Notes under the pieces: generated by a model
Told to the model about the DNA's origin: nothing
Databases searched by the model: none
The model's input: the letters and a program-made list of their open reading frames with translations, nothing else
In this document: positions 10,435 through 18,520 of the stretch, piece by piece
Layout of the letters: each line of letters starts with the position of its first letter
Position numbering within the stretch: position 1 is the stretch's first letter
Assembly: GCF_030849025.1 (NCBI RefSeq)
Contig: NZ_CP118224.1
Span: 852,001 to 916,000 of the forward strand
Origin: Oceanimonas pelagia
GTDB lineage: Bacteria > Pseudomonadota > Gammaproteobacteria > Enterobacterales > Aeromonadaceae
Direction of reading: 5' to 3'
Length of the DNA: 64,000 nucleotides
Translations under genes and position numbers: made by a program

Positions 10435-11388
10435 TTAGATCATCGCCTTGAGCATGTCTTCCAGCTTGCCCTGGTCGACGGCAAAGTTGCGAATGCCCTC
10501 GGCCAGTTTTTCGGTGGCCATGGCGTCCTGGTTTTGCTCCCAGCGGAATTCGGCTTCGGTCATGGGGGCTGGGCGGGCCTGAGTGGCGCCCTGGTCCCGC
10601 AGTTTCTGCACCACTTCGCCCTCGCTCTGGCTCAGCTCTTCCAGCAGGCCGGGACCAATGGTCAGGCGGTCGCAGCCGGCCAGTTCGAGAATTTCGCCGG
10701 TGTTGCGGAAACTTGCGCCCATGACCACGGTTTTGTAGCCGTGGGCCTTGTAGTAGTCGTAGATACGGGTGACCGACAGCACGCCCGGATCTTCCGCCGG
10801 GGCATAGTCTTTCTTGTCGGTGTTGGTTTTGTACCAGTCGAGAATGCGGCCCACAAAAGGTGAAATGAGATAGGCGCCGGCTTCGGCACAGGCGCGGGCC
10901 TGGGCAAAGCTGAACAGCAGGGTCAGGTTGCAGTTGATGCCTTCCTGCTCCAGCACTTCGGCGGCGCGAATGCCTTCCCAGGTGGAGGCCAGCTTGATCA
11001 GAATACGCTCCTTGCCGATGCCGGCCTCGGCATAGAGGGCGATCAGCCGGCGGGCCTTGGCGATGCTGGCCTCGGTGTCGAACGACAGCCGGGCGTCCAC
11101 CTCGGTGGAGATGCGGCCGGGAATGAGCTTGAGAATTTCACAGCCGATGTTCACCGCCAGCTTGTCTGAAGCGTCGATCAGCTGTTGCTCGGTGTTCTGG
11201 CTCCGGGCCCTGGCCCAGGCCACGGCGTCTTCGAGCAGCGGGCGGTATTCGGGGATCTGCGCTGCCTTCAGAATAAGAGACGGGTTGGTGGTGGCATCTT
11301 CGGGCTGATACTTGCGAATGGCGTCGATGTCGCCGGTGTCGGCCACGACGGTGGTAAACTTGCGCAGTTGAGCGAGAGTGTTGGCCAT
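10435..11388 (-). CDS. tal: Transaldolase
   Basis: A 317-aa enzyme, the same length as E. coli TalB, moving a dihydroxyacetone unit from sedoheptulose-7-P to glyceraldehyde-3-P in the non-oxidative pentose phosphate pathway. The Schiff-base lysine is K132 in [11 protein letters not shown], with the family motif DATTNPSLI at 31-39. GAAGGACCCGTTC precedes the ATG. It is divergent from the symporter gene; the 222-base gap carries a CRP-like site. Confidence 0.96.
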   Translation of the reverse strand: MANTLAQLRKFTTVVADTGDIDAIRKYQPEDATTNPSLILKAAQIPEYRPLLEDAVAWARARSQNTEQQLIDASDKLAVNIGCEILKLIPGRISTEVDARLSFDTEASIAKARRLIALYAEAGIGKERILIKLASTWEGIRAAEVLEQEGINCNLTLLFSFAQARACAEAGAYLISPFVGRILDWYKTNTDKKDYAPAEDPGVLSVTRIYDYYKAHGYKTVVMGASFRNTGEILELAGCDRLTIGPGLLEELSQSEGEVVQKLRDQGATQARPAPMTEAEFRWEQNQDAMATEKLAEGIRNFAVDQGKLEDMLKAMI

Positions 11389-11501
11389 GAACGGGTCCTT
11401 CAGGGTGTTGTTTAGCGCTATATTCTAATTTTAACGGCATTGAAAGTCATTTGCCTTGGCCGCCCGGTGCGGTTGTGCAGGACGGGGAAGATACGGCCTG
11501 T

Positions 11502-11517
11502 TGTGATCCGGCTCACG
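11502..11517. promoter_or_regulatory. Probable CRP site between tal and the symporter gene
   Basis: TGTGATCCGGCTCACG matches TGTGA-N6-TCACA with one mismatch. It lies 94 bases before the symporter start and 114 before tal, so it could act on either divergent promoter. Confidence 0.6.
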
Positions 11518-11610
11518 TGGCGCGAGCCCACGGCTGTGGTACATTGCGCCGCTTCGCGTGGACCTCATTCCCATGATGGCCATGAAATTTGATGTAACAC
11601 AGAGGTGCCC

Positions 11611-13032
11611 ATGGACTCCTTTATCTCCTTTATCAACAACCTGCTGTGGGGATCCGTGCTGATCTACCTGCTGCTGGGGGTTGGCATTTTCTTTACCGTG
11701 CGGCTGGGGCTGATTCAGTTTCGCCATTTCGGCCACATGTTCTCGGTGCTGAAACACAGCCGCCAGTCCGACGCGGCGGGCATATCGTCGTTTCAGGCAC
11801 TCTGCACCAGCCTGGCGGCCCGGGTGGGCACCGGCAACCTGGCCGGTGTGGCGGTGGCGCTGTACCTGGGCGGCCCCGGCGCCATTTTCTGGATGTGGCT
11901 GATCGCCCTGATCGGTATGGCCACGGCCTTTGCCGAAAGCGCCCTGGCCCAGCTTTACAAGGTGAAGGACGACGACGGCAACTACCGGGGCGGCCCGGCC
12001 TATTACATGGAACGGGGCCTGGGCATGCGCTGGATGGGCGTGCTGTTTGCAGTGTTTCTGATCATTGCCTTTGGCCTGGTGTTCAATGCGGTGCAGGCCA
12101 ACTCCATCAGCGCCGCCATGCAGGTGGCGTTCAGCGTGCCCGAGTGGGCCACCGGCCTGGTGCTGGTGGTGCTGGCGGGGCTGATCATTTTTGGCGGCCT
12201 GCGTACCATTGCCCGCTTTGCCGAGCTGGTGGTGCCCTTTATGGCGCTGGCCTACCTGCTGATCGCCCTGGTGGTGGTGGCCATGAACCTCACCGAGCTG
12301 CCCGCGGTGCTGGCGCTGATCGTGAAATCGGCCTTTGGCCTGGAGCAGGCCGGCGGCGGTGCCATGGGCTATGCCATTTCCCAGGCGCTGATCAACGGTG
12401 TGAAGCGGGGCCTGTTCTCGAACGAGGCGGGCATGGGCTCGGCTCCCAACGCCGCCGCCTCGGCCACGCCCTATCCGCCCCACCCGGCGTCTCAGGGTTA
12501 TGTGCAGATGCTGGGGGTGTTTGCCGATACCATCGTCATCTGCACCTGCACCGCGTCCATTATTCTGCTCTCCGGCCAGTTTGAACCCGGCTCCGGCATT
12601 ACCGGCATTGAGCTGACCCAGAAGGCACTGGCACACGAAGTGGGTGACTGGGGCAATATCTTTATTGCCATCGCCATTCTGTTCTTTGCCTTTACCAGCA
12701 TCGTGGCCAATTACGCCTATGCCGAAAACAACCTGGTGTTCCTGGAGCACAACCACCCCGCCGGCCTGCTGGTGTTCCGCCTGTTTGTGCTGGGCATGGT
12801 GATGTTCGGCTCTGTGGGGGAACTGCCCACCATCTGGGCCATGGCCGACACTTCCATGGGCATGATGGCGCTCATTAACCTGGTGGCCATTCTGCTGCTG
12901 TCGGGCGTGGTGGTGAAGCTGGCGAAGGACTACAACGACCAGCGCAAGCTGGGCCGGTTGCCGACCTTTGACGTGAGCAAGTATCCCGAACTGCACAATC
13001 AGCTGGAAGAGGGGATCTGGGACAAGAAGTAA
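11611..13032 (+). CDS. AGCS-family sodium:alanine/glycine symporter
   Basis: A 473-aa inner-membrane protein with about 10-11 hydrophobic helices. It takes up alanine or glycine with Na+. AGCS signatures: ARVGTGNLAGVAVALYLGGPGAIFWMW read in two halves, FAESALAQLYKVKDDDGNYRGGP and GLFSNEAGMGSAPNAAA. I place the start at the ATG at 11611, which has AGAGG 5 bases upstream; the GTG at 11605 is too close to that site. Substrate choice within the family cannot be read from sequence. Confidence 0.92.
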   Translation: MDSFISFINNLLWGSVLIYLLLGVGIFFTVRLGLIQFRHFGHMFSVLKHSRQSDAAGISSFQALCTSLAARVGTGNLAGVAVALYLGGPGAIFWMWLIALIGMATAFAESALAQLYKVKDDDGNYRGGPAYYMERGLGMRWMGVLFAVFLIIAFGLVFNAVQANSISAAMQVAFSVPEWATGLVLVVLAGLIIFGGLRTIARFAELVVPFMALAYLLIALVVVAMNLTELPAVLALIVKSAFGLEQAGGGAMGYAISQALINGVKRGLFSNEAGMGSAPNAAASATPYPPHPASQGYVQMLGVFADTIVICTCTASIILLSGQFEPGSGITGIELTQKALAHEVGDWGNIFIAIAILFFAFTSIVANYAYAENNLVFLEHNHPAGLLVFRLFVLGMVMFGSVGELPTIWAMADTSMGMMALINLVAILLLSGVVVKLAKDYNDQRKLGRLPTFDVSKYPELHNQLEEGIWDKK

Positions 13033-13035
13033 ATG

Positions 13036-13066
13036 CAGGGATTAGGGACCAGGGAATAGGGATTGG
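13036..13066 (+). repeat. Period-7 G-rich tandem repeat after the symporter gene
   Basis: CAGGGAT TAGGGAC CAGGGAA TAGGGAT TGG starts 4 bases after the stop codon, on the coding strand. It has four G-triplets at regular 7-base spacing, so it has G-quadruplex potential in DNA or mRNA. It shares the CAGGGA core with the arrays at 10391 and 44748. Confidence 0.75.
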
Positions 13067-13067
13067 A

Positions 13068-13085
13068 GCCCCGCTGAAGCGGGGC
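13068..13085 (+). terminator. GC-rich hairpin after the symporter gene
   Basis: GCCCCGC-TGAA-GCGGGGC is a perfect 7-bp stem with a tetraloop, directly after the G-rich repeat. The downstream tract CTTGAAC lacks a real T-run, so it is an imperfect terminator. Confidence 0.5.
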
Positions 13086-13095
13086 CTTGAACACA

Positions 13096-13197
13096 GTCAC
13101 TCCGGGCTTGACCCGGAGTCCATCGCATGGAGCCCAGTACTCTGGCGGGATGCACAGTTGTCTGCCACCCGGATTCCGGCTCAAGGGCCGGAATGAC
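13096..13197. repeat. REP-like inverted pair (about 100 bp)
   Basis: The left unit GTCACTCCGGGCTTGACCCG and the right unit, whose reverse complement begins GTCATTCCGGCCCTTGAGCC, are divergent inverted copies of one palindromic motif. They flank about 45 bases of unique sequence, a BIME/MITE-like layout. The same architecture recurs at 29526-29616 and 34518-34642. Confidence 0.7.
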
Positions 13198-13232
13198 CAG
13201 GGCGGGCCGCCCGCGCTCCAATTATTGTTTTT

Positions 13233-13267
13233 GTCTTACGTCTTACGTCCAACGTCTTATGTTACGG
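13233..13267 (-). repeat. Period-7 TAAGACG-type tandem repeat
   Basis: On the + strand: GTCTTAC GTCTTAC GTCCAAC GTCTTAT GTTACGG, strict 7-base period. It overlaps the stop codon of the leftward isochorismatase-like gene. The sequence differs from the CAGGGA arrays, but the period and the position at a gene's 3' end are the same. Confidence 0.7.
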
Positions 13268-13813
13268 CTGTTCCCCTACCAGAAACTGTTTGCTGATGGT
13301 CTTGAAGGTGTCGGTGCCGGCCTGCTGCATCAGCTCAAACACCACCATTTCCCGGCTGACGATGTGTGCCCCGGCGGCGCGCATGCGCTCCAGCCCCAGC
13401 CGGCGGTTTTCCTCGGTGCGGCTGCCCACCGCGTCGGCCACCACGAACACCTCCTTGCCCGACTGCAATAACTCCAGCACGGTTTGCAGCACGCACACGT
13501 GGGTTTCCATGCCGCACACAATAATCTGGCCGCGGTCCTGCCAGTGCTTGGGCAGGCAACCGCCGGCCACGGCGGAAAAGTGCACCTTTCTGGCCACGTC
13601 GGGGCGCTCCACCAGGGCGGTGAGAGCCGGCAGGGTATGGCCCAGGCCACGGGGATACTGCTCGGTGAACAGGGTGGGAGTGCCCAGCAGCTGGCAGGCG
13701 CCGATCAGCCAGCCGGCGCGCGCCACCAGGCGTTCGCCCTGATCGATGGCGGGCACCAGCTTTTCCTGAATGTCGATCACCAGCAGCGCGGCTTTTTCGG
13801 GTTGTATCAGCAT
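13262..13813 (-). CDS. Isochorismatase-family cysteine hydrolase
   Basis: A 183-aa cytosolic hydrolase of the isochorismatase superfamily. The Asp-Lys-Cys triad is visible: D in LLVIDIQEKL, K in ARKVHFSA and C in VCGMETHVCVLQTVLEL. Relatives include YcaC-like and nicotinamidase-like enzymes; the substrate cannot be told from sequence. The start is the ATG at 13813, preceded by AAGGAGACACAC; seven more upstream codons are open but lack a ribosome site. Its 3' end lies in a period-7 repeat. Confidence 0.85.
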   Translation of the reverse strand: MLIQPEKAALLVIDIQEKLVPAIDQGERLVARAGWLIGACQLLGTPTLFTEQYPRGLGHTLPALTALVERPDVARKVHFSAVAGGCLPKHWQDRGQIIVCGMETHVCVLQTVLELLQSGKEVFVVADAVGSRTEENRRLGLERMRAAGAHIVSREMVVFELMQQAGTDTFKTISKQFLVGEQP

Positions 13814-13896
13814 GTGTGTCTCCTTGATAAACAACGGCTTTCAGTATGCCCTGTTCGGCGCCAATAAGCAGCCCGGCCGGAGCACCGGGCCGGCCG

Positions 13897-15780
13897 TCAC
13901 ACCCTGAACCTGGCCAGCAGCTCATCCTGATGCTGCATCTGCTCCAGCATGGCATGGCATTTGTGCAGCTGCTCCAGGGCGCCATTGGCCACGCCCTGGC
14001 TGATGTCCCGAATGTTGGTGGTGTTCTGGTTGATCTCCTCGCTGGTGGCGCTTTGCTCTTCGGCGGCGGTGGCAATTTGCAGGTTCATGTCGTTGATCTG
14101 GGCAATGGCCTCGCGAATGCGCACCAGCACCTCATTGGCCTCGGCGGCATCGGCCGTGGTGCGGGCGGCCAGCTCCTGGCTCTGCTGCATCTTGTGCTCG
14201 GCCTGCTGCACGCCCTGCTGCAGTTTTTCGATCATGTCGCCGATCTCCCGGGTGGACTGCTGGGTGCGCGAGGCCAGCGAACGTACCTCGTCGGCCACCA
14301 CGGCAAAGCCGCGACCCGACTCGCCGGCCCGGGCCGCCTCGATGGCGGCATTGAGCGCCAGCAGGTTGGTCTGCTCGGCAATGCCGGTGATCACCGACAG
14401 TATCGACTCGATGTTGCGGCTGACCTGGGCCAGCTCGTGCACCGAGGCCATGGTGTCGTCCATGTCGGCGGCCAGCCGTTCAATGGCCTGGGTGGAGCGG
14501 GACACCACGGCGGCGCCCTGCTCGGTTTCCTGGTTGGCGGCATGGGCGGCCTCGGCGGCATGCTGGGCATGACGGGCCACGTCGTTGGCGGTGGCGGCCA
14601 TTTCGTGCATGGCGGTGGCCAGCTGGTCCAGCTCCTGCAACTGCCGCTGCAACTGCTGCTCGGCCTGCTCCGACTGCGCCGAGGTCTCGCTGATGCGCGA
14701 CTTCAGCGACTGGGCGCTGTGCATGACCTTGCCGATCAGCTGTTGCAGGTGGGCGAGAAAGCCGTTGAACTCGCCGGCCACCAGGGCAAACTCGTCTTTC
14801 CTGGTGACCGGCAGGCGCCGGGTGAGATCGCCCTCGCCGCTGTTGATGTCGGCCAGGGAGCGGTGCAGACCGCCGAGGGGCCTGAGCTGGCTGCTCATCA
14901 GCACGATCAGAATCGCCAGACTGATGGCCACCCCGAGCGCGGCAATGATCATCGCCTGCCATTGCAGGCGGTCGGCCCGGGCCATGACGATGCCTTCGTC
15001 CAGAGCCACGCCGATGTACCAGTCGGCGCCCTGCAGCCCCTTGAGCGGCGTGAACGCCACCCAGTGGGGCCGGCCGTTCAGGGTGTGGGTGGCCAGTTCG
15101 GTGCTGATGGCCGGGGCGGAGCCGTCGAACAGCTCGCTCAGGCGGCGGCCGTTGAGGGCGCTGTCGGGGTGGGAAATGATGTTGCCGTTGCGCGCCACCA
15201 GGAAGGCGTGGCCGGCGCCGTTGAAGTCGATCACATTAATGGCACTGGCCACGGTTTCCAGGCTGAGATCCCCGCCAAAGGCACCGAGAAAGCGGCCATT
15301 GTCGGTGATTGTGGCGACCGCGGAGATAAGGATGTCGCCGGTGCTGGCATCGGCGTAGGGCTCGGTCAGCGAAGCCTGTTCGGCCTGCCGGGCCACCGCA
15401 TACCAGGGGCGCTGGCGGGCGTCCCAGCCGGCCGGGTTCCAGCTGGGCGTATTGCTGATGGCGCGGCCCTGCTCGCTTTCCAGACCACCGAAGATCAAAA
15501 TGAATTCGTCCCGCAGCAGTGGCAGGTTAAAGGTCTGCTGCACTTGCTCGCGACTGAAGTCGGCGTCGATCTGCTGGGCGGCCATGTCGATCAGCCTGAG
15601 CTTGCCGTTCAGCCAGTTTTCTATCTGGCGGGCGAGGGTGGCACTGGTTTCATGAATGGCGGCGGCGGTCTGATCGCGCAGGCTTTCCCGAACCTGGGTG
15701 AGCTGCAGCCAGGAGAGCAGGCCCACGGTTACCAGCAGCACGGCGGCGGCGGTCAGGCCCACCTTGTGAGTGAGTTTCAT
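13897..15780 (-). CDS. Methyl-accepting chemotaxis protein with dCache-type sensor
   Basis: A 627-aa receptor. Order: cytosolic Lys/His start, TM1 (about 8-27), a periplasmic dCache_1-like domain (about 30-270, with [18 protein letters not shown] and [14 protein letters not shown]), TM2 (about 285-305), HAMP, then the long helical signalling domain with hairpin tip [20 protein letters not shown] and the flank [12 protein letters not shown]. WxxRxWY plus YxD patterns in dCache domains often bind amino acids or amines, so such a ligand is plausible. There is no C-terminal CheR-docking pentapeptide (it ends LARFRV). The ATG at 15780 matches the signal-anchor start [16 protein letters not shown]. 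Confidence 0.93.
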   Translation of the reverse strand: MKLTHKVGLTAAAVLLVTVGLLSWLQLTQVRESLRDQTAAAIHETSATLARQIENWLNGKLRLIDMAAQQIDADFSREQVQQTFNLPLLRDEFILIFGGLESEQGRAISNTPSWNPAGWDARQRPWYAVARQAEQASLTEPYADASTGDILISAVATITDNGRFLGAFGGDLSLETVASAINVIDFNGAGHAFLVARNGNIISHPDSALNGRRLSELFDGSAPAISTELATHTLNGRPHWVAFTPLKGLQGADWYIGVALDEGIVMARADRLQWQAMIIAALGVAISLAILIVLMSSQLRPLGGLHRSLADINSGEGDLTRRLPVTRKDEFALVAGEFNGFLAHLQQLIGKVMHSAQSLKSRISETSAQSEQAEQQLQRQLQELDQLATAMHEMAATANDVARHAQHAAEAAHAANQETEQGAAVVSRSTQAIERLAADMDDTMASVHELAQVSRNIESILSVITGIAEQTNLLALNAAIEAARAGESGRGFAVVADEVRSLASRTQQSTREIGDMIEKLQQGVQQAEHKMQQSQELAARTTADAAEANEVLVRIREAIAQINDMNLQIATAAEEQSATSEEINQNTTNIRDISQGVANGALEQLHKCHAMLEQMQHQDELLARFRV

Positions 15781-16152
15781 ACAACGATTCCCTGTTATTG
15801 CTTGGGTTGAGGCTACGACCAAAGGCGTATTGAACGGCGCCGCCTGCAGGAACACAACCATTGCGTTTCATTGTTTGCGCCAGTGCACATTTTTTTAACA
15901 TGGGCCTGGCTGCGGTGGCGTGACTGGCTGCTTTTTGCGCGTTTTCACGCCGTGTTTTTCTTGCCCGAGCCGGGTTTTCGATTTATTTATATCGCCTTTC
16001 CGAGTCAGCAAAGGAGTTATCACCGGCACGTCGCGTCGGGCACTCGCCCTGTTCGCCAGTTTCTTTTCCGCAGTATTCCGTTTCGGACTTTTCCCAGCTT
16101 TTCACAATCTGTTTTCGTCACTGTTTTGGTTTTGCCTGGAGGTAAGGCGTTG
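15781..16152. promoter_or_regulatory. Divergent intergenic region, mcp / ykgJ-like
   Basis: 372 bases without a supported gene. The rightward frame is open across it but has no plausible start and an odd composition. It ends with GGAGGTAAGG, the ribosome site of the YkgJ-like gene. An isolated AAAGGAG at about 16010 is not followed by a start codon. No clear sigma28-type promoter was found for the chemotaxis gene. Confidence 0.4.
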
Positions 16153-16488
16153 ATGAGTGGTGGCAATCCCTGTTTGAGTTGCGGCGCCTGCTGCGCGTTT
16201 TTTCGTGTGTCGTTTTACTGGGGCGAAGTGCACAGCGACTTCGCCGTGCCCGAGGCCCTGACCGAGCCGGTGTCTTATACCCGGCTGGCCATGGCCGGTA
16301 CCAACCAGCCTTCGCCCCGCTGCGTGGCGCTGGAAGGGGAAGTGGGGACCTGTGTATCCTGCTCCATTTATGAAAACCGGCCCAGCCCGTGCCGGGACTT
16401 TGAAGCCCATGATCCCGGCGGTGCCTGCAACCGGGCCCGGGCGGCTCACGGGCTGCCGCCGCTGGAGGAGCCGCCCATCGCCGCCTGA
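16153..16488 (+). CDS. YkgJ-family zinc/iron-chelating cysteine-cluster protein
   Basis: A 111-aa protein with the family's cysteine pattern: CLSCGACCAFF at the N-terminus, then RCVAL, GTCVSCSIYENRPSPCRDF and a late Cys. The family (YkgJ/PF03692) is annotated as metal-binding, possibly an Fe-S or Zn cluster; its role is unknown. I chose the ATG at 16153 because GGAGGTAAGG lies 6-7 bases upstream; the longer open frame (from 15871) has no such site. Confidence 0.85.
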   Translation: MSGGNPCLSCGACCAFFRVSFYWGEVHSDFAVPEALTEPVSYTRLAMAGTNQPSPRCVALEGEVGTCVSCSIYENRPSPCRDFEAHDPGGACNRARAAHGLPPLEEPPIAA

Positions 16489-16574
16489 TGCCTCGGTGAA
16501 ACATAAGCGGCGGAAAAGGCTGGTGTTTTGAGGGGGGTTCGGTAGTCTTTAGGCAGAACACAAGGAGCCTGGTT

Positions 16575-17198
16575 ATGGAAAAACTGTCTGCCCTCGAACA
16601 ACGGGTGATTGGCTGCCTGATTGAAAAACAGGTGTCCACCCCCGATGTGTATCCGCTCACCCTCAATTCACTGGTGAATGCCTGCAACCAGAAAAGCAAC
16701 CGGGATCCGGTGCTGAGCCTGAATGAGAATGACGTGCAGTCTGTGCTCAACACGCTCGGGGCCCGGCGGCTGGTGAACAACGTGGCCGGCTTTAATGCCC
16801 GGGCCGCCAAGTATCAGCACCGTTTTTGCAACACCGAGTTTGGCGAGCTGCAGTTCAGCCCCGGTGAGCTGGCCATTGTCTGTGAGTTGTTGCTGCGGGG
16901 CCCGCAGACCCCGGGCGAGCTGCGCAGCCGCTGCGCCCGGCTGCATCCGTTTGGGGAGGTGAGCGAGGTGGAGGCCTGCCTGCACAGCCTGATGGAAAAG
17001 GGCCCCTTTGTGGTGAAGCTGGAGCGTCAGCCCGGCAAGCGGGAGTCGCGTTACGCCCACCTGTTTGGTGACGCGCCGGTGAGCGAGCCGGCGGCCCCGG
17101 CCGCATTGGGTGAGGATGCCCAGGCCCGCATTGTCGAGCTGGAAGCGGAAGTGGCCCGGCTCAAGGCCCGTATTCGCGAGCTGGAAGGGGAAGCCTGA
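16575..17198 (+). CDS. yceH: YceH family protein (DUF480)
   Basis: A 207-aa protein matching YceH: LEQRVIGCLIEKQVSTPDVYPLTLNSLVNACNQK read in parts, then NDVQSVLNTL and LLLRGPQTPGELRSR. The family folds as tandem winged helices; function is unproven. The C-terminal 40 residues form a charged coiled coil (IVELEAEVARLKARIRELEGEA region). AAGGAG sits 9 bases before the ATG. Confidence 0.92.
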   Translation: MEKLSALEQRVIGCLIEKQVSTPDVYPLTLNSLVNACNQKSNRDPVLSLNENDVQSVLNTLGARRLVNNVAGFNARAAKYQHRFCNTEFGELQFSPGELAIVCELLLRGPQTPGELRSRCARLHPFGEVSEVEACLHSLMEKGPFVVKLERQPGKRESRYAHLFGDAPVSEPAAPAALGEDAQARIVELEAEVARLKARIRELEGEA

Positions 17199-17207
17199 AG
17201 CCTGCTC

Positions 17208-17239
17208 ACTCGTTCCCACGCCGAAGCGTGGGAACGAGT
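17208..17239. repeat. Perfect 14-bp palindrome between yceH and the SCO gene
   Basis: ACTCGTTCCCACGC-CGAA-GCGTGGGAACGAGT, exact arms with a 4-base loop, centred between two convergent genes. The CTCGTTCCCACGC core resembles a dispersed palindrome I know from many proteobacteria. It could also act as a bidirectional terminator, though no T-run follows. Confidence 0.75.
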
Positions 17240-17250
17240 CCCTCGCCTTG

Positions 17251-17784
17251 TCAAAGTCCCATTTTTTCTATCATCGCCTCGGGCCCGCCGGGCAGGCCGC
17301 TTTGCTGAAACAGAAGGCGGCCCTGTTCGTCCAGGGCGGTGACGGTATTGGCGTGAGCGATCTCGCCGCCGGCCAGCGCGGCGTATTTGATGCCGACCGC
17401 CATGGCCAGGGTGCGCACCTGATCGTCGTTGCCGCTGAGCAGGGTCCAGTGAGCGTCAAGCCGGTGCTTGCCGGCGAAGTGTGCCATCACTTTGGGGGTA
17501 TCTACTCCCGGAGTGAGCGATATCAGCACAAAGCCGAGTTGCTGCTGCTGGGCCGGCGTCAGCGCCTGCTGAATACGTTTGAGATCCGATACGATCACCG
17601 GGCAGGCGGTGGCACAGTCGGTGTATATAAAGGCCAGCAGCCGTTTTTTTCCCGCCAGGGTGTCCATCTTCACCTCGCGTTCATGGCGGTTCTGCCAGGT
17701 ATCGTTCAGCAGGTAGAGCGAATCGTCGGGCAGCCCGAGGGCATTAAGGCTGAACAGCATCAGCCACCAGGTGAGGTGTTTCAT
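17251..17784 (-). CDS. SCO1/SenC-family copper chaperone
   Basis: A 177-aa protein with a short signal sequence and a thioredoxin-like fold. The copper ligands of the family are present: C57 and C61 in the CxxxC motif (CATAC) and H144 in EIAHANTV. SCO proteins deliver copper or reduce thiols for CuA sites. As the third gene after nirK and nirV, it probably helps load copper into NirK or a partner. Its start overlaps the nirV 3' end by 41 bases, implying co-translation. Confidence 0.88.
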   Translation of the reverse strand: MKHLTWWLMLFSLNALGLPDDSLYLLNDTWQNRHEREVKMDTLAGKKRLLAFIYTDCATACPVIVSDLKRIQQALTPAQQQQLGFVLISLTPGVDTPKVMAHFAGKHRLDAHWTLLSGNDDQVRTLAMAVGIKYAALAGGEIAHANTVTALDEQGRLLFQQSGLPGGPEAMIEKMGL

Positions 17785-18520
17785 TATTGATCTCCTTGGC
17801 GCAGCGAAAGCCCAGGTTGCCCAGGGCGTAGGTGGCTTTCAGGCTGGAGCGAAAGCCGTAACGCATAAAGGCGGCGTAGTCGGACGGATCGGCACTGCCG
17901 GCCGCCGCCGAGCCGCAGAACAGCCCTTGATCCAGGCTGCTGTCGCCCCGGGATTCCCCGGTGACCAGGGCCGAGTTAAAGTCCCGGGTCCATTCCCACA
18001 CCAGGCCGTGCAGATCCTGCACTCCCCAGTAATTGGCCGGGCTTCGGCCCACGTTATGCAGGTGTGCGGTGGCGGGCCGGGCATACCAGTCGAGAATGCG
18101 CCGGGTAAAGCCGGGCTCGCTGGCACCAAGGGCAGCGGTTTGTGAGGCCTGGGCGGCGTATTCCCATTCCGCCACCGTGGGCAGCCGCTTGCCCTGAGCA
18201 CGGCAATAGGCATCGGCGGCAAACCAGGACACAAAGGTAACCGGCTGATGGTACTGCTCCTCAGCCGGCGTTAAACCGGGCCAGTGTTGCAGATAGGCCG
18301 GCTCGGTCAGTAGGGCAGGAGGACGGCCCGGCTGCCATTGTGGATGAGCGGCCACAAAGGCCGCGAATTGCCGGTTGGTGACCGGGGTCTTGTCGAGCAT
18401 AAAGGGCGCCACCGGCGTGAGCGGACTGTCCTTGGTCAGATACAGGGGCCTGACTTCCCCGGCGGGAAGCGAGGCCATGTCGGTCGCCAGTGTCAGGCTC
18501 AGCAGCAGCGCCAGGCTCAT
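17744..18520 (-). CDS. nirV: NirV-like formylglycine-generating-enzyme-fold protein
   Basis: A 258-aa protein with a signal-like N-terminus and an FGE/SUMF1 fold: FMLDKTPVTNRQFAAFV, PVTFVSWFAADAYCRAQGKRLPTVAEWEYAA in segments, and LHGLVWEWTRDF, ending LGNLGFRCAKE. NirV proteins sit next to nirK in many denitrifiers; their reaction is unproven. The cysteine pair used by true formylglycine-generating enzymes is not evident. The start (18520) overlaps the nirK stop by one base (TGATG type). Confidence 0.85.
   Translation of the reverse strand: MSLALLLSLTLATDMASLPAGEVRPLYLTKDSPLTPVAPFMLDKTPVTNRQFAAFVAAHPQWQPGRPPALLTEPAYLQHWPGLTPAEEQYHQPVTFVSWFAADAYCRAQGKRLPTVAEWEYAAQASQTAALGASEPGFTRRILDWYARPATAHLHNVGRSPANYWGVQDLHGLVWEWTRDFNSALVTGESRGDSSLDQGLFCGSAAAGSADPSDYAAFMRYGFRSSLKATYALGNLGFRCAKEINNETPHLVADAVQP

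Noticed and set aside
11431-12996. A 521-codon minus-strand open frame over the symporter gene
   Set aside because: Shadow of the AGCS gene; His/Gln-rich low complexity, no start context, covers both the CRP site and the coding region.
13846-15810. A 654-codon open frame on the + strand opposite the chemotaxis receptor
   Set aside because: It mirrors the MCP gene. High GC keeps antisense frames open; its product is low-complexity Gly/His/Gln-rich with no domain, while the minus-strand frame has clear MCP motifs.
15871-16152. N-terminal extension of the YkgJ-like gene
   Set aside because: The extension has no start with a ribosome site and no family similarity; GGAGG directly precedes the ATG at 16153.
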